Below, in pieces: positions 35,401-47,304 of a stretch of DNA of 64,000 nt; the first letter of the stretch is position 1; each line of letters opens with the position of its first letter. The notes below the pieces were generated by a model. The model worked only from the letters and a program-made list of their open reading frames with translations, was not told where the DNA came from and did no database searches. The position numbers and the translations under genes are program-made. This DNA is from Puffinus mauretanicus (taxonomy: Eukaryota; Chordata; Aves; Procellariiformes; Procellariidae): the NCBI GenBank assembly GCA_023333565.1, contig JAJKFH010001431.1, positions 434,001 through 498,000 of the forward strand. The letters run 5' to 3'.

Positions 35401-37415
35401 AAGCAGGAGCAGGGGGAGGAGGGGAGAGAGGTCTAGAGCCAGTGCAGATGGGAGGCATGGCTGAGTGATGAAGAGTGAAAGATGCTGACCAGGCTCAGGC
35501 CACACACGAAGGGTTGGCTGCCCTTCCTGACCCTCCCTAACCATGGAGAAAGACAGACCTCGACAGGGCTGTGGCTGAAAGGGAGCACACTCTTTTCCAC
35601 TCGCATCTGTGTGTGAATACCATGAAACTGTGGGGTCGGTGCCATCTTCCAGAAGAAACCTCCTGTTGGCAAGGAAGTGAAGTGGGTTTTGTTTGGCCCC
35701 ATACAGAGTTGCTGGGAGTGCTGTGTTCCCACTGTTGAGCTAGATAGTTGGGTGGAAAGTATTCTAGGTGCTGGACACTCGCTGCTGGAGCAGCTCCACC
35801 TCACCTGCTCAAGAAACCAGGCTGTCTTGGAGGTACAACCCATGGGTGGAGACAGGCTCTCTGAGCTGAAAGCGCTTCCAAAACCTAAGCAACTTCTGCT
35901 ATGCAGAGGTGTTGCTGCTTCGTACGAGTCATTTCTGAGCTCCTATTGGCAACTACCGTAGATTAAAATGACTGGGCCGCTGGCTGCAGTGCAGGGTTTT
36001 TCGGTATAGCCAAGCATGTTTTGGCAGTGGATGGGGGAGAAGGAGGGGGAGAGATGCTGTGTCCTGACCCAGACCTCACTCCTGCTGCTTAACCTGGCTC
36101 CGTAGCGGGGGCATGCCTCCAGGGTCTCAGTACAGCGCTGCCCTGCACCTAGCCCTGTGCAGCCCAGGAGAGGACTTGCCACGACGTGGGGACAACCACC
36201 CCCACGTGCTGGCCAGAGCAGACAAGGTGGCTTCTCAGTGTACTCAGCTTGGATCTAAACTCTTCAAAGCAGCTGCAGCGGGGTGGAGGATCTGGCTGTG
36301 CTGGCCTGGCCCTGGGGTGGTGCTGGGCTGCTGTGCCTTATTTTCGTGCACACAGAGCCTCGGCTGTGCCTGGGGCTGGCCAGTTTTGGCGGGCGCGGGG
36401 TGGAGGGAAGCCCAGTGGGTCTGCCCGAGCGGGCCTCTCCCGCCTGTGCTGACTCACAGGGCTCCGCGCTGGACGTCTGGCGGGGAGCCCGCTGCCATTT
36501 AGGAGAGAGGTCGTCATCCTCACGCACCTGCACCTCCCCGGTGTTTGCACAACCACCTCATCCCCAGGCTGGAGAAGGTGAAGGCTGGACAAATGTGCCT
36601 GGATGGAGCTGTGGCATCCCGAGCTCGGGGCTGTGCTCCCAGGAGAGCTGCTCCATGCTGTCCTATTTAGGCACTTTCCATTGCCTAATTGGAGTTGCTG
36701 GGGATTGTGTGTGTCCTCCATCAGAGCACGAAGCTATATGATGACAGCTGTCACGTGTCTCTGGTCTTCCCTCTTCCCCATGAAAGGAGAAATCTGGACA
36801 GAAGCGTACCTGGGTTTGTCGTCCCACAGAAAAGCACGTGCAGACGTGTGTGCGTGCACCTTTGATGGCACCTTTGATGCTTGGAGGAGGCACAGTCAGA
36901 GCTGTGCCCTTCGCATGGAGCTGGAAAGGGACAAACCTGAAGCAGCTCCTCTCTGCAGGCTGAGGTGGGGCTTGGAGGCAGCTCCAAGCCCATCCCGTTC
37001 CCCTGTGCTCTGCAGTCAGCGAGCACAAACACGGGGGGTGTGAGGACACCCGGCGCAGGCCAGCATTTATTTGGTTTGCACGGTGGATTTTGCTGTTTTC
37101 TGAGAGCAGGAATGCTGCCTGCGCACTCGCTTCCTCTAGCGCAGCTGCACCTCTCTGTCCCAGCCCCAGCTGCCACAGCTTAGCTTTGCCTCAAAACACA
37201 TTCTTGTGCTGGGTGCAGTGCCTCTGTGCTCTCAGATGGATATTGGCTTTTAGCTGCCTCTGCCTGCATGGCATCTGCTTCCCTCTGCCTTTTTAATCCT
37301 CTGCATTTTCCATAACCTAAAATAAACCAGTAACAAATCTGGGATGCACTTCTCCAGCCAAGGGGACAGATCTGGGGCTATGGCGTTTTGCACCTACAGT
37401 GATTTCTGTGGCAGT
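32490..37415. other. Intergenic, GC-moderate to GC-rich
   Basis: There is a short CA-rich stretch (34,367-34,395) and a GC-rich block at 36,100-37,180 with six overlapping open frames of 88-152 codons on both strands, which is the signature of chance frames. A segment near 33,410-33,445 weakly resembles the amniote repeat described above. No gene is supported. Confidence 0.45.
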
Positions 37416-37420
37416 CCCTC

Positions 37421-37450
37421 TTTTTCTTTTCTTTTTTTTTTTTTTTTTTT
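37421..37450. repeat. Poly(T)-rich tract
   Basis: About 30 bases are almost entirely T with two C interruptions. No SINE or processed pseudogene body was found next to it, so it is a simple repeat. Confidence 0.9.
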
Positions 37451-37489
37451 GTTACACAGAAGACTTGTGAGAAATGTATTCTTATGTCA

Positions 37490-37720
37490 GTAACATTCAA
37501 AGGTGAAAAGAAAACCTGCCAGAAGAGAGCCTTAAAAGTCTGACATATTATCATTCAAAGGAGAATTTTCAGTAGAATTATGCTGGAATTTTTCCAATAA
37601 ATAAATTCTACAGACTTTTAAGGGAGAGCTTTTAGATTAATGGAAATATTACTTAAATTATAATTCATCCCATTAAGACATCAATTCCATTGTCATTGCA
37701 GCATCATGTGTTTAAAGTTA
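37490..37720. other. AT-rich block of conserved-noncoding texture (candidate enhancer)
   Basis: The block is free of repeats and simple sequence, with many short homeodomain-like and POU-like AT words such as ATTAATGG and TAATTCAT, and lies between GC-richer flanks. It lacks a sustained reading frame. The call is a judgement of texture; cross-species alignment would decide it. Confidence 0.3.
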
Positions 37721-37724
37721 ATGA

Positions 37725-40700
37725 CATGCACAAATAAAAAGGAAGAAACCTGTTTGTTCTATTGTGCCAAAAGCTGAGTATGGTCTGTTGTGGAAAGTTA
37801 AATACAAGCCAGAGTGGGCACAAGGCAGGATCAACAGACACATAGTTAAAATGCCCTTGCAGAAGGTATATTGCAAAATACTGCGTATGGAAATGCTGAG
37901 AAACACGTTTGGGCTTGTATTTTCAATGAACTCATTCTTTTTTTTTGTCTCTTAGTGACTTCAGGAGGAGGCCTTCTGCACCTTACAGGCTCTGTCCCTT
38001 TGTTTTTGGAGCCTCACGTAGAGGAGGGTGGATCCCAGACTCCACATGGGACACGTCCCAGGCTCACTCTTGTGCCAAAGAAACAGTGGGCAGCTTGGAG
38101 GGGAGCTGCCAAATTCAAACCATGTCTTGAGCTCTCTGCACTTCCAGGATGAGCTCTCACAAGACTAGATTTCATGCCACCTGCATCAAGACCTTCTGGT
38201 TCCAGCAAGGCTGGACAACCTGAGCGACGGCCCTCTGGACCTCTCGGAGTCTCCGCTTCCCACCCTGGCGAGGGGACACGGGTGGAGGGACAGGTGAGTG
38301 AGCAAAGGTGAAAAGCTAACTGGCTTCTACCTTTTGTGCCTTTTGGTATGATTTATGCTGGATTGGAAGGGGGAAGGCAGCGGAGAAGTGTTCTATACTT
38401 TCTGGTGCATCACTTGTCAGCAGGTGACAAGGCTTTTTCTCGGGATGGATGTGAGCTTAGCTGATCTCCCACTGTAGGGGTTTTCATCTTGAGCCACCCA
38501 CCGTGGCACAGGTGTGTGTCCTCAGGGGTCACCCCAGGTGTAGGGTCTGCTGCTGGTGCCCTGGGGAGAGCAGATGGCAGAAGCAGCCCAGGAAGGAGGT
38601 GGGTCTCCAGCAGATGGGAAGGACTGGGTGGACACTTGGACAGGGTGGCCCCTAGTAGCAGGGCCATGAGGAGCAAAGACGGATTAGGCTAGCCCATGTG
38701 AGAGCTGCCACATCACAGCCACCGGTGCTACCTTGCATCCCCGCCCCTGAGAGTCTTCTCGGGCTTCTCGTGACAGCTGTTGCGTTGCAGTACACTGGCG
38801 TGCCTCATGGCTCTTCCCCATCTTGCTTTGGAGAGGCTGGCTGTCCTTCTGGCATCCAGGTGCAGACTGCACCAGGGATTTTCCCTGAATCCTTGCTGGA
38901 AAGCAGGTGGGCTGCCAACCCAGGGGACAGAGTCCAGCATTTAAAGCACTGCTTATAAACACAACCCCCACAAAGTTCAAGACTGAGGGCTTTACATGAG
39001 CTCGGGAAGGATTTCGAGGCAGCATCTAAATGTGCCCAGCTGCAGTGAAGCTACTTAATGACTCAGTTCAGGCTCCAATCTGTAGACAGAAGCACATTAT
39101 TCAACAGAATAAGCCAGCACAAAGATTGCAAGGCGAGAGGGATCATTGCCCATTGGTATCTGCCATACCCACGGTCAGGATAGCTCCAGTAACAGCAATC
39201 TAGGTGATAGCTACCTTTCAGAAGACAAACCAGCTGCTGTTATTGTGGACGCAGGAGCTGCATCTCGGGAAATGCTCCATCCACCCTGTGGAAAGGAGTG
39301 AGCAGGTTTATCTGGCTCTCAGGGCAGGTTCTCCTTGCTGCATTTGTCTTTCACTGAAGGTGAAAGGGTCTTAGGGCAGGAGGGCCAGTTCCCAGTGGAA
39401 GGCTACAAGCACTGCAAGGTCAGGGCTTAGCCTCCCCCAAACCTGGGAAGAAGCTTTGACCTGGAGCTTGTTCCGTTGTTCCTGACTTGGACTGTGCAGC
39501 AACGTGTTGGGAAAAGTACTGGATCAGATTTCATGCCCCTATGGGGTTTGGGGAATGTTTGAGCAAATGAAGAAATGACTCAGTTTGAAGCTTGAGGTGG
39601 CTTTAAGTGAACAGAAAACCCAAGTAGGTCACTAGCACATCCCTGGGTTTCTCATGCCCTCTTCTCAGGCTTTGCTATGCAAAATGAACAGAGCTTTTCT
39701 TGCTGAGACTAAGAATATCTTCCAGGCCAAGTTCAAGGTCAAGCCATCCATTTGGCCTTCTCCATCTACGTGAATTAACTGTCTTCAGCACAAATTTGAT
39801 ACAGTGCAAATGCATCATTGTTAGAGCATGTTTTGAGAACAGCTTCAGGAGCACCGAACATATCGTTACTTGTACAGAGGCAGGGTTCCCAGACATTTCG
39901 GTGCAACTGCTATTTAGGCTCACTTACCACAGTGGCTTCCCAGTCTCTCTTTTGTTTCCAGGTTACTCCTTTGCCACAGAACAAGTATTTACTTTTCACC
40001 AGTAGCACAAGATGTATTTTCCTTGGATTCCCTTAAGTGTTCTTTGCTTCTCGTCAATAAAAAAGAAGATGACAGCGAGTCTGACTGCTACGTGTTGTCA
40101 CGGCTACTTTTCCATAGCTGGATTTTTCAGCTTCCTGAGGTAGGGGTGGGCTTTCACTCAGGGGCACTGGACTTCATGTCCAGTGGGTTTTGTTCCTTTT
40201 CTTTGCCTTTAGCAAAAGGCTAAAGGCCCTTCTCCACATTCTCATGAAATTGTTCTTACTTTCCCTCCTGCTCCCCTCGGGTCCTCGGTCTTGGTTCAAA
40301 GGGACCTTGTGCCAGCAGACTTCTTTACACCTGGTGCAACCCAGGGACAATTCACTTCCAGGGAAAGAATGGGCAGTTCCTGCATTCCCATCATCTCCAA
40401 GAGCTTCCTGCGATGGAAAATAGCTCAAGGTTTCCGAGGCTCCCTTCTCCCACAACAAAATTAGCCCATGGGCAGATGTACAATCAGCACATCTCTATTT
40501 GTCTAGGCCGTGAGCCCTCCGCAGCCAGTATTGTCGACTTTGGGAAACCAGTGAATTGCTTTGTATTACCCTCCACCCTGTCTGTCTGCTTTGCAGGACC
40601 CTCTATGCTTAATGCAGTCCCAGGGTGAATTTAGTCCTTTCCTTTTTAGCAGAGTCTTTTCTCCATACGGCTCCACTTTTTTTGGCTGTGGTGGCCATTT

Positions 40701-41530
40701 GCCACATTCGTAGGGAAGGGCCTGCATTGGTACATATGGACTGTTTCTCATTTGAGAAATGGGCATGGTAATTCTTCCATGCCTCCTAGGTGCATTCTGA
40801 AGAAAATATGTTAAATTATCCTAACATCTGATCTGTATGATTAATATATGTGATTACTGCATGTCAACTAGGTAGACGTATGTAGCAAGGCAGTGTAGGA
40901 TGTTAAGATGGCCCTTCTAGCTATGGGACAACTCATCATTAACAAATGCTCGGTGGTTACTTTGACCTGAGAGCAGGGGCAGACCTCACACTTTCCTGGT
41001 TCACCAGGAACACCCGTACCGCTTGAGAGCAGGAAGATATCTCCTGGGGGTCACGCAGCAGTGTGGGGCCGACGTCCCATGGCGGAAGAGTTTGGATTCC
41101 ATCCAGTACATCTATGCAATGAGAGTGATAAGTAGGTATGGACTCCTGCATGGATTTATTGGTCTGAGGGGATACCACTGGCAGAGATAAAGCAAGGGAC
41201 AATATTTACCAGAAATAAATGTTGACACTCATGGAAACCTAGAGTGTGTGTTCACATCTGTTTTGAATGTTTTCATGAGAGCTACCTGCGAAGCCTCCAT
41301 TATGGGTATATTTCCTAAAGGGTAATATGTTTTTCTCTTAAGCTAATATTCTAAAGGCATAGATTAAATTAAAGGTTCATTTAAAAACTATTTCTTTTCT
41401 CCTGGAAGGTGAATAATATTTTTCACTTACACTGCTGCAGTCCGTCATAATGTGTTTATTTGCATGTGTAATTTGGTTATCTGGCACTACTTCAAACTCA
41501 GTAGTATTCATTTCTGATGAGTAAAGAACA
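37725..41530. other. Intergenic, no recognised element
   Basis: Sequence is mixed, with chance open frames up to 113 codons. A 21-base word at 40,807-40,827 is identical to one in the QKI UTR at 8,822-8,842. No gene or repeat was recognised. Confidence 0.45.
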
Positions 41531-41539
41531 ATTTGGGCC

Positions 41540-41690
41540 CTGGTCTTTTACATTAATCTCACAAATTAATCCCCCTGGATAAAAGCTTGCCCCCATTGAT
41601 TTTGACAGCAAAACTGCCACAGACATCATTGGGGCCAGGGTTTCAGCTGCTACTTGAATGCTTAAGCACACATCTAAGGGCTTTTTCAGA
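41540..41690. repeat. Remnant of an old amniote interspersed repeat (copy E)
   Basis: The phrases cccccattgattttgacagc, cattggggccagggtttcag and gaatgcttaagcacacatct occur in order. They resemble a widespread archosaur and turtle repeat with 'cattgacttcaatggggccaggatttc' and 'gcacttaagcacatgctt' blocks. Confidence 0.45.
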
Positions 41691-41694
41691 GTCC

Positions 41695-43090
41695 ACATTT
41701 TACTGATCTGCTGTGTGCCAGGGACTCTCCTCGTGTTCAGCCAGCAACTCCTAGCCTCCAACAGTGATGTGAAGACCTCAGGAGAACAAGTCTGTTGAAA
41801 AAAATCAAAATCCTGTTGCAAAAATCCTGACCTGCTTTTCATCTTCCAAGAGTTGAACAGGTTAAAGGAGTGAAATCTAGCCTGTCCACACCGTTTGCGC
41901 ATGGTGCTTACTCAGGGTCAGTGTTTCCCTGTGCAGTCAGGCAGGGATTGATTTTTGTTTGTATAGGTCTATCTCGCAGCAACAGGGAAAGACGTTATAA
42001 ACATGGGAAAATCTGATATGGAAAAGCTGGCAAGGGAAACTATTCAGTCTTTTAGGACTAATATATATGCATGCATTTAATGAATGGTATATTATATAGC
42101 CCAGAAAAAATGTATTGAAACATATCAGAATTGTGAAGTGAAATATGGGGTGATGGATGGATAGATGGTGTTTCCTGACTGAATAAATATCCTTTGTGGT
42201 TGGCTTGGGTTTATTTTATGTCTTTATTTTTCACTCTCACTATTCAGTAGGGGGTTTTGGGTTTCCTGGACTCTGCAGAGAATCAGCCATTTTCTCCCTG
42301 TGGCATTCTCAGCAGAGCATCTTCATCCTGTGCATATTCACAGCTGACTGGGTACACTGAAGTACTCTGATTCTTTTTGTTTCCTGAAAAACTTAGTTGC
42401 AGAGAGGAAAATAAAAAAAAAGGGTCAGCTAACTGGGCAGGTCCCTGTAGGGAACTGAAGGACCTTGCTTTTGTTGAAATTGCTTGGAGCTTCATGATGT
42501 TAATCTTTTCCACCTGACAAGTTAGCCAGATACAAGAGGTCATGGTTAGTTTTTGCTGAAAGGAGAAAATGGTTGTTTTGTTGTTTTTTTTTGTTTGGTT
42601 TTGGTGTTTGGTTGTGGGTGTTTTTTGTTTGGGATTGGGGTTTTTTTGGTGTTTTTTTTTTTTTAAACGCAGGATGGGCTTCTTTACAAAAACATTTGGA
42701 CTTCTTTACAAAATCCTGAGCACAGCCAGAACCAAAGAGCAAATGACAGCGTCTTTGCACCCAGCTTTCTGCCAGCACTAACACAAAATGGCTTTTTTTT
42801 TTTAATTCTCCTGTCTGTCCTGGGCATAAATTCCCAGTTCTTGTTTCCTTTTTTTATGTTCTCTGCTTCCCTGGACTATTGCCACTCTGCTGCAGATACA
42901 AAGCAATAACCAGATAAGCTCTCCCCTTTGCACCTGCATTTACTCGCCTGCATTTAGAATGGAAGTGGGGAAGAGTCCTTCGCAAGGGTTGTGCGTGAAG
43001 GACGGCAACTGCATCCAAACACCAAAAGTCTCTGTGTGCAAAGCGGAGATCGTCTTCCCTCTGCTTCCAATAGCACCTACCTACTCTGCA
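41695..43090. other. Intergenic with T/G-rich simple sequence
   Basis: A T/G-only tract runs from about 42,569 to 42,664, and a short GATG-type run lies near 42,152-42,168. Open frames over the T/G tract are artefacts of low complexity. Confidence 0.6.
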
Positions 43091-43094
43091 AATT

Positions 43095-43290
43095 AATCTT
43101 TGGATGCCTGAAGATGGGCACCCAGAAAATGAGGTACAGACAGTGGCAGTGTGTGACAAATCTAGATTAGGAGCAATCTGTCACAGCCAGGGATGGTATC
43201 CATTTCTGAACTCACGGGCAAGAAATACTCATTGACATTAGTGGGAGCAGAATGGGGGCCCGGCTTGCCCACAGTTACTCTATTAAATGA
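43095..43290. repeat. Remnant of an old amniote interspersed repeat (copy F)
   Basis: The phrases ggatgcctgaagatgggcac, ccagaaaatgaggtac and cattgacattagtgggagca occur in order and recall the same dispersed family as the other copies. Divergence is high. Confidence 0.4.
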
Positions 43291-43299
43291 CATGTAACT

Positions 43300-45550
43300 C
43301 AAAAGGTCTGGGATAAAATTTATTATTCTGCACCCAGCACATCAGTTTGCAGTGACATTTAGCTCAAGACAAACTCTGAAGAAGTGATAAGCTAGTGGAA
43401 AGCAGGGGAGGAAAAAAAAAGAATAAATTAAATCTAAGTAATTTTATTAATGATTTTTTAGTTTAAATACTTGTGGGTAATTTTGTTCTGATTCCACAGA
43501 AACAGCCCCCTTTTGCAGAAGGAATTCCAGATCCCACAGAGTTTCCAAAACAAGCCAGGCGCTAGGAAGATTTTACCACGGAAATGGTTTTCATTGTTAA
43601 GTAAAGAGAAATTCTCTCTTATTTTTCATCATTGATATAGGTCCTTAGCTGACCTGCCAGAGCTTCCTAGCAGTCAACCTTGATCTGTTGATGGTGCTAG
43701 TCAAGAATATTGCCCCCTCTGCTACCTCCAGGTATGTTTGTGTGACATGTATGTGAAATAGCTTCTTCAAACACTGTTTTATTGCTTTTTCAGTTTGGGA
43801 ATTAAAACAGAAAGCACATCCATTCCTTAATATAGAAAGAAAAATGGAAATGTTATTTTAAAACATTTGAAGTGGTTAAAATAGCAATCAGCATAAAGTG
43901 AGTTTGGTCCATTTTTTAAAAGCAGCCCCCCAATGGCAGGTGAATTACAGGCCGTTGTACTTGGATCCAGTCTCCCTTCACATTTTGGTGAGATGTCGTG
44001 GCTCTTTCATTCATTTATGGTAATACATCAAATTATGCTTTAAGAACGTTAGAAATGAAGACAAGAGATGCTGCTTGTTTAAAAGTACTTTGCATAAATG
44101 CAGTGACTTTTAATTTTGGTAATGCCAGAGATGATTGATAACACAGCCTAGAAGTGAATAAAATGCTGGCATATCCTCTGCAAGCTTTTTTTCCATCGAT
44201 AAATATCCTTGCTGCCACAGATATGTGCATCTTTGTCCAGCTTTGTCCAGCTGTGTGCTGTAGTACAGAGCCATCGTTTTATTCTTCGGGCAGATAAAAG
44301 ACCTGAATGTATAGGCCAGTAATTTGTTATACTTAGTGGCCTGATAGAGATTTCTGAATGTTATGTGGACATATCAGGACAGGGCAAAGAGATTTGGATA
44401 GTCGGATGATAAAAATCAACATGTATAGGAGCACTTATTGTGCAGTATTTTGGTGTTTTTTTCTAGCCTGAATCTAGCTAACACTTCAGACGTATAAGTA
44501 ATAACCAAGATGTGCCTTCATAACTGCAAATGGCAACCCTGCAAGGATTGTCCTCCACTTTTGGCAAATGATGTTTTCTCCAAAAACAGCTGTTTAGAAA
44601 AATCATGAATTATTTAACTTGTGCTTCTAGAAACAAAAGACACTGAAATTATTATTTTCTCTTTTCTTTTGGGTGTTTTGTTTAGAAGCCTGTTTTTTGT
44701 GACATTCTTCCTTCTAACTCAGTTTGGCAAGTGTGTTACAATACCCTCCTTTTGACAAGTCTTCTACAATACCCTTCAGAGAAATGGTGGCTAAAAGGAG
44801 TCTGGGAAAGTACTCAGGGCTGCGAGAGTGTTTTTCTTATTTGCTGGGCCTGCTTATCATGAGGAGTCGGGGCAACAAGTGAGATTTCGCTTCCCTGGTC
44901 CCCCTCTGCGTGCAGGTATTTTGAAAGTACAGGCAGAAGTGCTGCTGAGCCAGTGCAAAACCCCATTGCACAGGGGGGCACTAGGGCTGAATCTGTCCAT
45001 CCCCACGTGAAGACGTGGCCCCAAATGCCTTGGGTCAGCATTTCGGGGGGGCAGCCAGCTAACAGCTCAGCAGGAGCAGCGGTGATGCCCAGGTCTGTAG
45101 GGGTCTCACACTCTCCGGTGGTCTGGGAGGCACACACCCCCTGAGCCCCCCCCCAAAACAGTAGACCCAGCTCATCTGTGGACGTTGGGTGATCAACATT
45201 CAAGCTCTGCTGGTGATGAAATGCTGCAGTATCTTGAGGTCAGACAGCAACCTATTAACCAAGAATAAGCTGAAGGTCTTGATGTGCCCTAGTAGGGGGC
45301 CAAAGTGCACGTCAGCAATTAAAAGCAAGTGTTGCTTGTGGTAGCTCGTAAATATAACACTCAGCATCTTGTACCATCCTGGTAGACCTAGATACCAGGC
45401 AGTTTCAACTCTGTTTTAATACTGCTGTATCTATGACTGAAATCATAATATTTATGCAGGGTAGTTTTTCAAGAAGCTTACTGGGTGTGAAAATAAGTTC
45501 CTGGGTTTTCCCCTTTCATGGAAGCAAGCTGAAGGTCAGATTTACAACGT
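43300..45550. other. Intergenic, AT-rich
   Basis: A perfect 10-base tandem pair (ctttgtccag twice, 44,231-44,250) is present. The 129-codon minus frame 44,814-45,203 and the plus frames opposite it have no recognisable domain. No gene is supported. Confidence 0.45.
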
Positions 45551-45554
45551 TTCA

Positions 45555-45665
45555 AGCTACATTCTGTGCTCATTTACACAGCTGTAATCTTGAGTTATGC
45601 CACTGAGGACAAGCAATTGCTCCAGACTTACAGGGAAATAACTGACAGCAGAATTTAGCTCGAGG
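45555..45665. repeat. Remnant of an old amniote interspersed repeat (copy G)
   Basis: The segment acagctgtaatcttgagtta followed by tgccactgagg, ctccagacttaca and gacagcagaatttagc matches in order the 'acaccagtgtaaatctggagtaacgccactgac ... gagagcagaatctggcc' unit common in archosaurs and turtles. Confidence 0.5.
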
Positions 45666-45669
45666 TTGC

Positions 45670-47075
45670 CAAAGCTCGACAGAAAAGTATTTGTGAGGGT
45701 AGAATTTGGTGTTCATGAAGTAGCTTGTGTATATTCAAGGAATGCAAGAGCCTAAAGATTTATTAGTAGTGTTCCACAGCATTATTGAAATTAGGCTTAA
45801 TTATCTGTGTAATTTGCTGGAACCAGCATTTTAGCATTTTTGATCAAGTATATGCCATTAATTTTAAAAAGAGATGTACCAGGCTGTTCTCAAAAAGTGA
45901 AATAAAAAGATTTAAAAAGAAAGCCCATAATTTCTAAACTGCATGTTTCAAAAGCTTTGAACGTTGTTGTTGGTTAAGTCCCTCTCCCCCCTTCGCAAAC
46001 AAACAGTCCGTTCGCAGTTTATTCATATGGAAGAAAGTTCACATCACCCCAGAGGGTTATTCCAGCAAGCAGGGAAAGGAAACGTCTCCTTGTTCCCAGG
46101 CTTGCTGAGCTCTGCCATTCCGCTCCCTCCTGTCCTGGCTCCAGCCCCACGAATGCCGCCTGGAAACAGTGCTGGCCGTCCTTGGAGGAAGGAGGAGAAG
46201 AAGTGGAGCTGTGAGCAATAACCCACCCACTCCTTTGCAGCAATGGGAGTGCAAGGCTCCTGCTCAGACCTGCACCCCGTCCTCTCCATTCAGACACGCT
46301 CCACAGGTACCGCTCAGTTTGGAGGTATCAGCTCCATGCCTAAACCTCTGCTTCTGCACTGTCTTCTAGCCAGGCCCCTGGTGAGGTGTAGCCCGTGGTC
46401 GCCTGAGCTGCCGGCAAAGAGGGACGTTCTTGTGCTGAGAACAGCAGCCACGCCAAGGTGCGGTGGACCTCGCTTTTCTGCTGGTTTCTGTGGAAACTTT
46501 GGAGAAGACCCTTAGCTACTCTCTTTGTCATATATTAAATGGCAATAATGTTGCTCCAAAAGAGTGCTTTGAGGATAGAGTCATTAATATGTATGAATAG
46601 CTTGAAGCTTACATGAACACTGTAACGTTGAGGGCTAGATAGGAATGCCAACACAGCCAGGTTATTAGCTGTCATTTTGCCAAACCTCTGCCCGAGCAAG
46701 CCTTTGTTTTCGGGACAGCTGCTGAGTGGTAGTATTCTGCGGTCAGCACTTCTCTAGTTCAGATTTTCTCTTCTTTTTTTTCCTTTATACCTTCTCACTC
46801 CCTACTTCTGTGTAGGTCTCCAGCAGCACTGAGGTGGTCAGCATGTCATTTTGGGAGGCAAGCAGTAAATACGAAAGGGGGGGATGACGTTATTGAAATG
46901 TTCTATGCCCTGGCTCAAATGGCGGAGAAGCATCAGCTCAGGCTTTCCCAGTAAATGATTAACTTCTGTTTGTGCAGGGAATGGAGCCGCGGTAAGAATG
47001 CAATTAATTATGCCGGCAGCCCAGCCAGGCCAGCAGTCAGCGGTGCTCTCACTTGCAGCTTCTGGCTCTGCAGGT
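45670..47075. other. Intergenic, no recognised element
   Basis: Overlapping chance frames lie at 45,964-46,531 on both strands. No repeat or gene was recognised. Confidence 0.5.
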
Positions 47076-47079
47076 CTGA

Positions 47080-47300
47080 TTTGAGAGTAACTAATTAAAC
47101 ACAGGTGCAGGCTAGAAGACTTGTTGAATTAATGCACAGTGTCTTCTTTTCTGTGTTCCCAGGCATTTGTAGCTCACAAGAAAAGAGCAGGCGCTTGATG
47201 TTACAAATAATAATAGAGTGCTGATGGCGGAGGTAATTAATCCTTTATTATTCTGGTGTGATAGGCTGCTGCTAGGGCTGTCATTCAACTACTTCTCATG
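47080..47300. other. AT-rich block of conserved-noncoding texture (candidate enhancer)
   Basis: The block contains several homeodomain-like words (CTAATTAAAC at 47,091, GAATTAATG at 47,127, GGTAATTAATCC at 47,232) together with ACAGGTGC, an E-box. It has no repeat and no reading frame. The evidence is compositional only. Confidence 0.3.
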
Positions 47301-47304
47301 CAAA

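Noticed and set aside
36113..37183. Group of 72-152-codon frames on both strands
   Set aside because: Many mutually overlapping frames in a GC-rich block indicate low stop-codon density, not genes.
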